Shown here one piece after another: positions 52,548-61,110 of a stretch of 64,000 nucleotides of DNA. The DNA lies in the NCBI RefSeq assembly GCF_029892155.1, contig NZ_JARZAG010000007.1, forward strand, positions 186,001 through 250,000, read 5' to 3'. Source of the DNA: Kitasatospora sp. GAS204B. Lineage in GTDB: Bacteria; Actinomycetota; Actinomycetes; Streptomycetales; Streptomycetaceae. The number at the start of each line of letters is the position of its first letter. The stretch's first letter is position 1. The position numbers were made by a program, and so were the translations under genes. The notes beneath the pieces are model-generated. The model was not told the origin of the DNA. It did not search any database and saw only the letters and a program-made list of their open reading frames with translations.

Positions 52548-53242
52548 CCCACCCGTACGGCAGCACCGAGCAGCCGATCCGCCCCCGGCCCGGGACGGAT
52601 CGGCTGCTCGTCGTCGTCGCGGTGGCCGCCGAGGCCGAGGCGGTGCTGCGCGGCGCGCCGGCCGGCAGGGTCACCGTGGTGACCGCCGGGGTCGGCCCGG
52701 CCGCCGCCGCCGGCGCCACCGCCATCGCGCTGGCCACCGAACGCCACCCGCTGGTGCTCTCCGCCGGGATCGCCGGCGGTTTCGCCCCGCGCGCACCGAT
52801 CGGCGCGGTGGTCGCGGCCGACGCGATCATCGCCGCGGACCTGGGCGCGCAGACCCCGGAGGGTTTCCGGGACGTCGCCGAGCTGGGCTTCGGCACCACC
52901 ACGCACACGCCGCCGGCGGGCGCCGTCGCGCTGCTGGCCGAGGCCACCGGGGCGGTGGTCGGCCCGGTGCTGACCGTCTCCACGGTCACCGGCAGCGCCG
53001 CCCGCGCGGCCGAGCTGACCGAGCGCCACCCGGGCGCGGCCGCCGAGGCGATGGAGGGGTTCGGGGTGGCCGAGGCGGCCGCCCGGCTGCGGGTGCCGGC
53101 GCTGGAGCTGCGCACCGTCTCCAACGCCGTGGGCCCGCGGGACCGGACCGCCTGGCGGATCGGCGAGGCACTGGCCGCGCTGACGGACGCCTTCGCCGTG
53201 CTGCCCTACGACCGACTGCTGAAGGAGGCCACCGGTGGCTGA
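52544..53242 (+). CDS. mqnB: Futalosine hydrolase
   Basis: 232 residues of the nucleoside-phosphorylase fold. It removes hypoxanthine from futalosine to give dehypoxanthine futalosine in the alternative menaquinone route. Motifs: GVGPAAAAGATAIAL, LVLSAGIAGGFAP, and GAAAEAMEGFGVAEAAA with the catalytic Glu/Met region, and VSNAVGPRD. Start GTG 52544 overlaps the previous gene, and the end overlaps mqnD by 8 bp, a tight operon. Confidence 0.94.
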   Translation: MTHPYGSTEQPIRPRPGTDRLLVVVAVAAEAEAVLRGAPAGRVTVVTAGVGPAAAAGATAIALATERHPLVLSAGIAGGFAPRAPIGAVVAADAIIAADLGAQTPEGFRDVAELGFGTTTHTPPAGAVALLAEATGAVVGPVLTVSTVTGSAARAAELTERHPGAAAEAMEGFGVAEAAARLRVPALELRTVSNAVGPRDRTAWRIGEALAALTDAFAVLPYDRLLKEATGG

Positions 53243-54083
53243 GCCGCTGCGGGTCGCGTACTCACCCTGTCCGAACGACACCTTCGTCTTCCACGCCTGG
53301 GCACACGGCCTGGTGCCGGGCGCCGAGGCCCCCGAGGTCACCTTCGCCGACATCGACGTGACCAACGGCCTGGCCGAGCGCGGCGAGCTGGACCTGCTCA
53401 AGGTCAGCTACGCGGCGCTGCCCTGGCTGCTCGACCAGTACGCGCTGCTGCCCTGCGGCGGAGCACTGGGCCGCGGCTGCGGACCGCTGGTGCTCACCAG
53501 GCCCGGCGCCGACGCGGACCTGAGCGGCAAGGTGGTGGCCGTACCGAGCGAGCGCTCCACCGCCTACCTGCTGTTCCGGCTCTGGGCGGCCGAGGCGGTG
53601 CCCGGCGGGCTGGGCGAGGTCGTGGTGCTGCCGTTCCACGAGATCATGCCGGCGGTCCGGGACGGCCGGGTGGACGCCGGACTGGTGATCCACGAGGCGC
53701 GGTTCACCTACCAGCGGTACGGCCTGGCGAAGCTGGCCGACATGGGCGAGGCCTGGGAGGCCCGCACCGGCCTGCCGATCCCGCTGGGCGCGATCATCGC
53801 CAAGCGCTCGCTGGGCGCGGCCCGGCTGCGCGAGTTGGCGACGGCGATCCGCGGCTCGGTCGAGGCGGCCTGGGCCGACCCGGCCGCCTCCCGGGAGTAC
53901 GTGCTGGCGCACGCCCAGGAGCTGGACCCGGCGGTGGCCGACCAGCACATCGGGCTGTACGTCAACGAGTTCACCGCGGAGCTGGGCGCCGAGGGCTACG
54001 CGGCCGTGCGCGCCCTGCTCGACCGGGCGGCCGAGCAGGGGCTGGTGCCGGCCGTGTCGCCGGACGCGCTGGCCTTCCCGTAG
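53235..54083 (+). CDS. mqnD: 1,4-dihydroxy-6-naphthoate synthase
   Basis: 282 residues with the periplasmic-binding-protein fold of MqnD: YSPCPNDTFVFHAW at the N-terminus, then DVTNGLAERGELDLLKVSYAAL, VDAGLVIHEARFTYQRYGL (catalytic-His region) and LPIPLGAIIAKRSLG. It forms the naphthoate ring from cyclic dehypoxanthine futalosine. Coupled to mqnB. The other pathway genes (mqnA, mqnC) are not in the window. Confidence 0.95.
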   Translation: MAEPLRVAYSPCPNDTFVFHAWAHGLVPGAEAPEVTFADIDVTNGLAERGELDLLKVSYAALPWLLDQYALLPCGGALGRGCGPLVLTRPGADADLSGKVVAVPSERSTAYLLFRLWAAEAVPGGLGEVVVLPFHEIMPAVRDGRVDAGLVIHEARFTYQRYGLAKLADMGEAWEARTGLPIPLGAIIAKRSLGAARLRELATAIRGSVEAAWADPAASREYVLAHAQELDPAVADQHIGLYVNEFTAELGAEGYAAVRALLDRAAEQGLVPAVSPDALAFP

Positions 54084-54126
54084 CCGCGGCCACGGGAAGT
54101 TCCGCAGGACGGATCAGGCGGCCGGA

Positions 54127-54510
54127 TCAGGCGTCGAACTGGTCGGCCACCGCACGCAGCGCCGCCGCCAGCTTCTGGCCGACCGGTTTGGCCGGGTAGC
54201 GGCCGTGCTGCAGGCCGGGCAGCGCGGTGTCCAGCATGGTGATCAGGTCCTGCACGATCGGCGCCATGTCGTCGGCGCTGCGGCGCTGCGCGGCGGCCAC
54301 CGAGGGCAGCGCCTCCAGCAGCGTGACCCCCATCGCCTGGTCGCCGCGATGCCCCGCGACCACGCCGAACTCCACCCGCTGACCCGGCTTGAGCGTGCTC
54401 AGCCCGGCGGGCAGCGCCTTGCTGTGGACGAAGACGTCCTCACCGTCGTCGCGCGACAGGAAGCCGAAACCCTTCGTCTCGTTGAACCATTTGACCTGGC
54501 CGGTGGGCAT
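54127..54510 (-). CDS. Cold-shock-domain protein
   Basis: 127 residues. The N-terminal ~65 residues are a classical CSD with RNP1 (KGFGFLS) and RNP2 (VFVHSKAL). The C-terminal ~60 residues are helical (VQDLITMLDTALPGLQHGRYP) and unlike the short CspA type. It binds single-stranded RNA/DNA. From memory it matches the SCO4325 type. ATG 54510 has GAGG 8 nt upstream. A long leader is predicted (see 54643). Confidence 0.93.
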   Translation of the reverse strand: MPTGQVKWFNETKGFGFLSRDDGEDVFVHSKALPAGLSTLKPGQRVEFGVVAGHRGDQAMGVTLLEALPSVAAAQRRSADDMAPIVQDLITMLDTALPGLQHGRYPAKPVGQKLAAALRAVADQFDA

Positions 54511-55025
54511 CTCGAATGTCCTCATCAGTGGGTGGGTCGGGTGTGGCGGCGTCCGGCGTGCGTCGCCGGGGTGCCTTGAACGGGGGTGGGGTGGTCCGGT
54601 CGCGCGGTGCGTCCGGCGCGGTCACGGCTGGACGCTGGCACGGGCGGGCCGGTGAAGGACGGCCCGCCTGCAGCAGGCTAACGACCGGTCAAGGGTTTCA
54701 CTCGCACACGTCCGGTGGTTGGAGCCCGGCTCTGGCGAGGAAGGCCGGCCAGGGCACGGCGACAGGCCCGGACGACGGCGCTCGGTCGATCGTCATGGCT
54801 CACACCCCCTGGCAGGAAGCGGGGTCGGCGACCCCGTGCGAGACCTGCATACCCGCCCCGCCCGGCGGTCGAAACTCCCTGTCCCCGGCGAACCGCAGGC
54901 AGTGACGGGTACCGGATCCGCGCAGGTGGCGCGGGTCGGACCGGCGCCGACCGGACGGCCTGCGGACTCTGCGAGACTGGGGCGGTCGGTTAGAGGCGTG
55001 ACGGGTGCGGGCGAAGGAGGCTGCG
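54511..55025. other. Divergent intergenic region with the csp leader
   Basis: 515 bp between the cold-shock gene and a small membrane protein gene. The left third is the predicted csp leader; the rest (54700-55000) has only shadow frames and no supported gene. Confidence 0.5.
54643..54680 (-). promoter_or_regulatory. Predicted csp promoter -10 and 5'-end hairpin
   Basis: On the minus strand TAGCCT (54675-54680) is a good -10. Transcription would start near 54668, exactly where a 9-bp perfect GC hairpin begins (54660-54668 paired with 54643-54651, 8-nt loop). The leader to the ATG would be about 158 nt. Confidence 0.5.
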
Positions 55026-55262
55026 ATGAGCGGCAAGGAGTCGGGCGAGGGCCTGGTGCGGGTGGGAGCGGTGGTGTTCGTGGTGGGTGCGCTGGCCACG
55101 ATCGCGACCTTCGTACCGCTCTTCTTCCACCTCACCCCGCTGCCCACCCCCGCCTACTTCGCGAGCATGCTGATGCCGCTGGGCTTCCTGCTCGCGCTGC
55201 TCGGCCTGTTCCGCTCGGCCCGCGCGCAGCGCCGCCGGGCGAACGTCCAGGGCCCGGCCTGA
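55026..55262 (+). CDS. Small two-TM membrane protein
   Basis: 78 residues from ATG 55026, which follows AAGGAGG at 5 nt, one of the best ribosome sites in the window. Helices: VRVGAVVFVVGALATIATFVPLFF and YFASMLMPLGFLLALLGLF, with a basic tail. It resembles conserved streptomycete hypothetical membrane proteins. No function is assigned. Confidence 0.75.
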   Translation: MSGKESGEGLVRVGAVVFVVGALATIATFVPLFFHLTPLPTPAYFASMLMPLGFLLALLGLFRSARAQRRRANVQGPA

Positions 55263-55332
55263 GCCACCGGGTTCGGCCGGAGCCGCTGGGCCCCGCATGA
55301 CGTCGATTTTGGGACTTGTCGGACATCCTGAT

Positions 55333-55351
55333 CTCTGACCATCCGTCAGAG
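55333..55351 (+). promoter_or_regulatory. Stem-loop over the ribosome site of the siderophore-binding gene
   Basis: CTCTGAC and GTCAGAG form a perfect 7-bp stem around CATCC. The right arm runs into the GAGGAG ribosome site, and the ATG is 8 nt further. It could be an operator palindrome or an RNA hairpin that hides the ribosome site. Confidence 0.5.
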
Positions 55352-55359
55352 GAGTTCCG

Positions 55360-56328
55360 ATGCACCGTCCCCCGTCGCGCCGGACCGTCCTGGGCGTGAC
55401 CCTGGCGGCCGCCCTCGGCGCCTGCGACCGCACCCCGGGGATCCGGGCCCCGCAGCCGGCCGTGGACACCGCGGACCCGAGCGCCGAGGCCACCGTCACC
55501 GCGGCGACCGGGCCGGTGACGGTGCCCGGCGACCCGCGGCGGGTGGTGGTGCTGGACACCGCCGAACTGGACTCGGCGATGACCCTGGGGATCACCCCGG
55601 TCGGCGCCTGCCGGGCCCCCGTCGACCGGGGCCTGCCGCGCTACTGGCCGGCCTCCCGGCTCGCCGAGGTGGCCGACACCGGCACCATCGGCGCGCCGGA
55701 CCTGGCGGCGATCGGCGCGCTGCGCCCCCAGCTGATCCTCGGCAGCCAGGCCCGCGACGGCGCGCACTACGACGCGCTGCGCCGGATCGCGCCCACCGTG
55801 CTCAGCCGCGGCACCGGCTCCGCCTGGAAGGAGAACCTCCAGCTGCACGCCCGGGCGCTGGGCCGGCAGACCGCGGCCGAGGCGGTCATCGCCGGCTACC
55901 ACGCCCAGCTCGCCCAGACCTCCCACGCGATCGGCGGCCCGGGCGTCGCGGCCGGGCACCGGATCAGCCTGGTGCGGTTCGTCCAGGGCGGGCGGATCCG
56001 GCTGTACGGGCGGCAGAACTTCCTCGGCACGGTCCTCGCCGACCTGCAGCTCGGCCGGCCCGACGCGCAGAACGTCGACCGGTTCGACGTCGAGGTCAAC
56101 CCCGACCAGCTCGCCGGCGCCGACGGCGACCTGCTGCTCTACGCGACCTACGGCGACCCGGACGCGGCCGGCACCACCGCGGTCCTGGCCGGCCCCGCCT
56201 GGCGGGCGCTGACCGCCGTCCGGACGAACCGGGCCTATCCGGTGGACGACCAGCTCTGGTTCCAGGGGATCGGCTGCACCGGGGCCAACCTGGTGCTCTC
56301 CCAACTCCAGTGCCTGCTCAGCGGTTGA
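55360..56328 (+). CDS. Iron-siderophore ABC transporter substrate-binding lipoprotein
   Basis: 322 residues. A Tat-like start (SRRTVLGVTLAAALGAC) with a lipobox LGAC predicts a lipid-anchored extracytoplasmic protein. The body is the FecB/class III binding fold: RRVVVLDTAELDSAMTLGITPVG, AIGALRPQLILGS and NVDRFDVEVNPDQLAGADGDLLLYATYG. No permease or ATPase gene is adjacent. No DmdR iron box was seen upstream. Confidence 0.88.
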   Translation: MHRPPSRRTVLGVTLAAALGACDRTPGIRAPQPAVDTADPSAEATVTAATGPVTVPGDPRRVVVLDTAELDSAMTLGITPVGACRAPVDRGLPRYWPASRLAEVADTGTIGAPDLAAIGALRPQLILGSQARDGAHYDALRRIAPTVLSRGTGSAWKENLQLHARALGRQTAAEAVIAGYHAQLAQTSHAIGGPGVAAGHRISLVRFVQGGRIRLYGRQNFLGTVLADLQLGRPDAQNVDRFDVEVNPDQLAGADGDLLLYATYGDPDAAGTTAVLAGPAWRALTAVRTNRAYPVDDQLWFQGIGCTGANLVLSQLQCLLSG

Positions 56329-56418
56329 GACCGACCGGCACATGGTGGGTGGAGGAAGGAGCAGCGTCCGGGCCGAGTCCGGGCGCCGCGACGCCGCCCA
56401 CCATGTGCCGGTCGGTCT
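56328..56418. repeat. 22-bp perfect inverted repeat with 47-bp spacer
   Basis: The arms 56328-56349 and 56397-56418 are exact complements. The left arm begins in the last base of the preceding stop codon. The spacer is GC-rich with an internal GTCCGGGC-type repeat. It may be an unusually long terminator, a structured RNA or a small inverted-repeat element. There is no U-tract. Confidence 0.8.
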
Positions 56419-56494
56419 ATGTGCCCGCCCGTGCTCCCGTCCACCCCGGTCCGCCCCCTTGTGACGCTCACCACAGCGGGACCACCATGACGGT

Positions 56495-57379
56495 ATGACG
56501 AACACTCAGCTCCGAGGTGAGTCACCCGCCGGCCAGGACGACGCGGCCCGCCGCCGCAAGGCCGCCCTGGCCCACGCCTTCACGCTCGCCGCCGACGAGT
56601 ACGACGAGGCCAACGGCGGTTTCTTCAATCCGATCGGCGCCCGGCTGGCCCGCCTGGCCGGACTGCGGCCCGGGGACCGGGTGCTGGACGTCGGCTGCGG
56701 CCGGGGCGCCGTGCTCTTCGCCGCGCTCGCCGAGGTCGGCCCGGAGGGCTACGTGGTCGGGATCGACCTGGCTCCCGGGATGGTCCGGGCGACGGCCGCC
56801 CAGGCAGCGGGGCACGGGCTGCGAAACGTCAACGTCCGGGTGGACGACGCCGAGGCGCTCGGCTTCCCCGACCACTCCTTCGAGGCCGCGCTCTCCTCCT
56901 TCGCGGTGATCTTCACCCCCGACCCGGTGGCCGCGCTGGCCTCGGTGCACCGGGTGCTGGTGCCCGGCGGCCGGTTCGGCTTCACCGCGTTCGGCGCGGA
57001 CGAGCCCGGCTGGGAGCGCCCCGGCGCGGCGCTCAACGCCTTCCTGCCGGCGCCGGCGGCCCGGCTGCGGCAGAGCCGGGCGGCCAGGTTCAATCCACTG
57101 GGCCGCAGCCCCGAGGAAGCGGCCGAGCTGCTCCACCGGGCCGGCTTCACCGACGTACGAACGGTCGAACACCCGGCGGCCACCCACTACCCCAGCGCCG
57201 AGGCCTGGTGGCGCTCGCAACGGGCCGGCGGGTGGCGCGGGGTGCTGGAGGCGATCCCGGCCGAGCGCCTGGACGAGGCGCGCGCGGCGGCCCTGGCCGC
57301 ACTCGCCCCGCTGGCCGCCGCGGACGGCACCCTGGTGCGGCGCACCGCGATCCGCTACACCACCGCCCTGCGGGAGTAG
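56495..57379 (+). CDS. Class I SAM-dependent methyltransferase
   Basis: 294 residues with motif I VLDVGCGRGAVL, motif II GIDLAPGM, NVRVDDAEALGFPD and post-motif VPGGRFGFTAFG. It is of the Methyltransf_11/25 (UbiE-like) type. The C-terminal helices (GFTDVRTVEHPAATHYPS) shape a small-molecule pocket. Substrate unknown. Confidence 0.9.
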   Translation: MTNTQLRGESPAGQDDAARRRKAALAHAFTLAADEYDEANGGFFNPIGARLARLAGLRPGDRVLDVGCGRGAVLFAALAEVGPEGYVVGIDLAPGMVRATAAQAAGHGLRNVNVRVDDAEALGFPDHSFEAALSSFAVIFTPDPVAALASVHRVLVPGGRFGFTAFGADEPGWERPGAALNAFLPAPAARLRQSRAARFNPLGRSPEEAAELLHRAGFTDVRTVEHPAATHYPSAEAWWRSQRAGGWRGVLEAIPAERLDEARAAALAALAPLAAADGTLVRRTAIRYTTALRE

Positions 57380-57399
57380 GGGGTCAGCGCCCATCCGGG

Positions 57400-58383
57400 T
57401 CAGCCGAGCTTCGGACCACGCCGCTTCATCGCCACCGCCAGCACGAAGAGCGCCGACAGCACCCCCGCCACCCGCAGCACCCCCGGGGCGGCCGCGAAGG
57501 CGGCGTGCGTCATCGGAGCGCCCTTGCCCAGCGCGCCGCCCCAGCGGCCCTGGGCCCGGCCCCAGAACCACAGGGTCGACGCGCTCATGCTGATCAGCGG
57601 GATGCCGAAGACCACGAACTTCTTGGTCAGGTCCCCCAGCCGGGCGGACAGGTAGGCCAGCCCCCAGCCGGCCAGCAGCACCAGGATCACCCCGCTGACC
57701 GCCCCGCCGACCAGCACCGCCGCCGCCAGCAACAGCAGCGGCGAGGGACGGCGCCCGGCCAGGAAGGAACCCTTGGGCAGCGCCTCCTGACCGGCCGTCG
57801 GCTCCAGCTCGCCGTCGGCCGGCTGCTCCCCGCCCTTGCCGCGCTGCTCGGGGATCGGGCGCTGCTCGCCGGGCGGCTCGGCGGCCTCGGTGTCGTCCGG
57901 CGGGAACTCGATCACCACCGAGTCCCAGCCGGGGAAGTCGGCGCTGGTCGGCGGCCGGAGCGCGCCGGGCGCGGCGGGGGCGATCAGCCAGGCGGCGGGC
58001 GTGCCGCCGTCCTCGACGGCGGCGGCGGGCTGGGCCGGCTCGGCCTCGGCGGAGCCATGCTCGGGGGAGCCGCGCTCGGCGGATCTGCGGAAGAACGAGC
58101 GTGACGCGCCCGGCACCGGGACCTCGGGCCCGCTCGGCGCCGGTCTGCGGCCCCGCGGCCAACCCGACTGCTGGGGGCTCGCCTGCCGGGTGCGATGGAC
58201 GACCGGTGGCTCGGGCGGCGAGTCGGCGAGGTACACGTCGTCCCCGTCCCGCGCGTCCGCTTCCCCCGGCTGCGGCGCGCTGTCCAGCACCCGCCAGGGC
58301 CCGTCCACCCGCCACCACTCGCCGCCCGACAGGCCCCCCTTCATCGCCTCGCCCGGCCGCTCGTCCGCCTGCTCGCCCGCCAT
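57400..58383 (-). CDS. Membrane protein with long disordered N-terminus
   Basis: 327 residues from ATG 58383 (ATG 58341 also possible). The first ~195 residues are acidic, Pro-rich and disordered, with a conserved-looking GGEWWRVDGPWRVLDSAP near the start. Helices follow: LLLLAAAVLVGGAVSGVILVLLAGWGLAY, FVVFGIPLISMSASTLWFWG and GVLRVAGVLSALFVLAVAM. Streptomycete-restricted hypothetical, from memory. It converges on the methyltransferase gene. Confidence 0.75.
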   Translation of the reverse strand: MAGEQADERPGEAMKGGLSGGEWWRVDGPWRVLDSAPQPGEADARDGDDVYLADSPPEPPVVHRTRQASPQQSGWPRGRRPAPSGPEVPVPGASRSFFRRSAERGSPEHGSAEAEPAQPAAAVEDGGTPAAWLIAPAAPGALRPPTSADFPGWDSVVIEFPPDDTEAAEPPGEQRPIPEQRGKGGEQPADGELEPTAGQEALPKGSFLAGRRPSPLLLLAAAVLVGGAVSGVILVLLAGWGLAYLSARLGDLTKKFVVFGIPLISMSASTLWFWGRAQGRWGGALGKGAPMTHAAFAAAPGVLRVAGVLSALFVLAVAMKRRGPKLG

Positions 58384-58583
58384 CGCCCGCCACCCTGTTC
58401 CGTGCTCCAGGCCCCGCCGTCCGCTGACGCTACCCACTGGCGCCCACCCGCGCGAGAGCTACCCGCCCTATGCCCCGCCCGCCGCCGTGCCACCCCAGCC
58501 CACCTGCGGCGCACACCCGAGCCCGGGGTCGCTCTTGAAACGGTGGGCGCCGCCCTTCATCCGGTCCGACTACGCTGGGTCGG

Positions 58584-61100
58584 ATGACCACCGAGCCGAA
58601 CGGAGCGTCCAACAGGGCCCGCACCCTGGCCGACGAGCTCCGCGCCAGCAGCGACCAGGCACTGGCCACCCTGCTGCGCCTGCGCCCCGATCTGCTCAAC
58701 CCCGTGCCCACCGACATCACGCAGCTGACCGCCCGGCTCTCCAGTCGAGCCTCCGCGCTGCGCGCGCTGGAGCGGCTCGACCGGTTCACCCTGCAGACCG
58801 CAGAGGCGCTGGCCGCGCTGCCCGACGGCAGCCCGGGCACCATGCTGCGCGATCTGCTGGCCGGCCCCGCCCGGGTCAAGGCGCACCCCGGCGCCGAGCC
58901 GGTGGAGCGGGCCGCCGTGATCGCCGCGCTGCCCCGGGCACTGGCCGCGCTGCGCGAACGGGCGCTGCTCTGGGGGCCGGACAGCGCGCCTCGCCTGGTG
59001 ATCGCGGTGCGGGAGGCGCTGGCCCCGAGCGCCGGCACGCCCGGCGGCACCGGCCTGGGCCCGACCCTCGCCGAGGCCACGCTGGGGATGTCCCCCGCCC
59101 GCCTGCAGCAACTGCTGGCCGGCGCCGGGCTGCCCGGCACGGCCGACCCGGTGACGGCGGTGGCCGCGCTGACCGCCCTGCTGGCGGACCGCAAGCGCTG
59201 CGCCGCGCTGCTCGCCGAGGCGCCCGAGGCCGCGCTCGGGGTGCTGGACCGGCTGGTCTGGGGCCCGCCCACCGGCACCGTCCCCGACGCCGCCCGCCCG
59301 GTCACCGCCGAGCAGGCGCGCGGCCCGCTGGAGTGGCTGCTGGCCCGCGGCCTGCTGCTGCCCTCCGGTCCCGGCAGCGTGGTGCTCCCGCGCGAGCTGG
59401 CCCTGCACCTGCGCGGCGGGCGCAGCCACCGGGTGGCGGAACCCACACCGCCCGTGCCGGTGCCGAGCACCGAGCGCGATCCACAGGCTGTGGACAGCGC
59501 GGCGGCCGGCCAGGCGTACACGGCGGTGCGGACCGTCGAGGAGCTGCTCGACCTCTGGGGCCTGCAACCGCCGTCCACCCTGCGGGCCGGCGGCCTCGGG
59601 GTGCGCGACCTCAAGCGGGCCGCGCTGGCCCTGGAGACGGACGAGACCCAGGCCGCGTTCTGGCTGGAACTCGCCTACGGGGCCGGGCTGCTGGCCCCGG
59701 ACGGGGAGAGCGGCGAGGTGGCCGGGCGGACCGGCGAGGTCTGGGCGCCGACCCCCGCGTACGACCTGTGGCTGCAGCAGCCGGTGGCCGAACGGTGGAC
59801 CGTACTGGCGCGCGGCTGGCTGGCCGCGACCCGGGTCGCCGGGCTGGTCGGCACCCCCGACGGCAAGGGCAAGGCGCGCGCGGCGCTCGGCCCCGAACTG
59901 GACCGGGTACTGGCCCCCGCCACCCGGCGCGCCCTGCTCAGCCTGCTCGCCACCCTGCCGCCCGGCGCGGTGGCCGACGCGGCCGCGCTGCTGCCCGTGC
60001 AGCGCTGGTACCGCCCGCTGCGCGGCGGCGCCACCGGCCCCGACGGGCGCGACCTGCGCGACCAGCTGACCGGGTGGACCCTGGCCGAGGCCGAGTTGCT
60101 CGGTATCACCGGGCGCGGCGCGCTCGGCTCCCCGGCCCGGGCCCTGCTCGCCGGCCAGGCTCCGGCTCCGGTGCTCGCGCCGCTGCTGCCCCAGCCGCTG
60201 GACCACGTGATCCTGCAGCCCGACCTGACCGCCATCGCGCCGGGACCGCTGCTCACCCCGCTCGCCCAGGCGCTGGCCCTCTGCGCGGAGATCGAGTCCA
60301 AGGGCGGCGCCACCGTCTACCGGTTCACCCCCGAGTCGGTGCGCCGGGCGCTGGACGCCGGGCGCAGCGCCGCCGACCTGCACTCCTTCCTGGAGCAGCA
60401 CTCGCGCACCGCCGTGCCGCAGCCGCTCAGCTACCTGATCGACGACGTCGCCAGGCGCCACGGCGTGCTGCGGGTCGGCGCCGCCTCCGCCTACCTGCGC
60501 TGCGACGACCCGGCGCTGCTGGCCGAGGTGCTGGCCGACCGGCGCGCGCTGGAACTGCGGCTGCGGCTGCTCGCCCCGACCGTGCTGGCCGCGCAGGCCG
60601 GGCCCGAGACGGTGCTCGGCGTGCTGCGCGCGATGGGCTACGCGCCGGCCGCCGAGTCGGCCGACGGCGACCTGCTGATCACCCGCCCCGACAGCTACCG
60701 CACCCCGCCGCGCACCGCACCCGCCCCGGTCGCGGACGGCCCGGCCACCCCGGACGAAGTGCTGCTCGGCGCCGCCGTCAAGGCGATCCGGGCGGGCGAC
60801 CGGGCGGCCACCGCGCACCGCCGGGAGACCGTCGCCGGCCCCGCTGCCACGCCCGCCGACACCCGTCAACTGCCGCGCACCGTCGCCGCGGAGACGCTGG
60901 CCGCGCTGCAGACCGCGGTGCTGCTCGGCGAGCGGATGTGGATCGGCTACGTCAACGCCGAAGGGCTGGCCTCGCAGCGGGTGATCGACCCGGTGAAGGT
61001 GGAGGGCGGCTACGTCACCGCGTTCGACCACCACGCCGAGAAGCTCAACACCTTCGCGCTGCACCGGATCACCGGTGTGGCCGGGCTGGACGAGGGCTAG
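58584..61100 (+). CDS. Helicase-associated (helicase C-terminal-3 type) protein with WYL-like end
   Basis: 838 residues. Ala/Leu-rich repeats at the N-terminus (LADELRASSDQALATLLRLRPDLL; a recurring ALRALERLDRFTLQTAEALAAL pattern) match the helicase-associated family paired with XPB in actinobacteria. It has PDLTAIAPGPLLTPL in the middle. The last ~65 residues (RMWIGYVNAEGLASQRVIDPVKVEGGYVTAFDHHAEKL) look like a WYL sensor domain. No P-loop, so it is not itself a motor. TACGCT (58571-58576) ends 7 nt before the ATG. Confidence 0.87.
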   Translation: MTTEPNGASNRARTLADELRASSDQALATLLRLRPDLLNPVPTDITQLTARLSSRASALRALERLDRFTLQTAEALAALPDGSPGTMLRDLLAGPARVKAHPGAEPVERAAVIAALPRALAALRERALLWGPDSAPRLVIAVREALAPSAGTPGGTGLGPTLAEATLGMSPARLQQLLAGAGLPGTADPVTAVAALTALLADRKRCAALLAEAPEAALGVLDRLVWGPPTGTVPDAARPVTAEQARGPLEWLLARGLLLPSGPGSVVLPRELALHLRGGRSHRVAEPTPPVPVPSTERDPQAVDSAAAGQAYTAVRTVEELLDLWGLQPPSTLRAGGLGVRDLKRAALALETDETQAAFWLELAYGAGLLAPDGESGEVAGRTGEVWAPTPAYDLWLQQPVAERWTVLARGWLAATRVAGLVGTPDGKGKARAALGPELDRVLAPATRRALLSLLATLPPGAVADAAALLPVQRWYRPLRGGATGPDGRDLRDQLTGWTLAEAELLGITGRGALGSPARALLAGQAPAPVLAPLLPQPLDHVILQPDLTAIAPGPLLTPLAQALALCAEIESKGGATVYRFTPESVRRALDAGRSAADLHSFLEQHSRTAVPQPLSYLIDDVARRHGVLRVGAASAYLRCDDPALLAEVLADRRALELRLRLLAPTVLAAQAGPETVLGVLRAMGYAPAAESADGDLLITRPDSYRTPPRTAPAPVADGPATPDEVLLGAAVKAIRAGDRAATAHRRETVAGPAATPADTRQLPRTVAAETLAALQTAVLLGERMWIGYVNAEGLASQRVIDPVKVEGGYVTAFDHHAEKLNTFALHRITGVAGLDEG

Positions 61101-61110
61101 GGTCCTGACC

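Noticed and set aside
55360-56328. DmdR-regulated iron box upstream of the siderophore-binding gene
   Set aside because: No TTAGGTTAGGCT-type palindrome was found in the upstream region.
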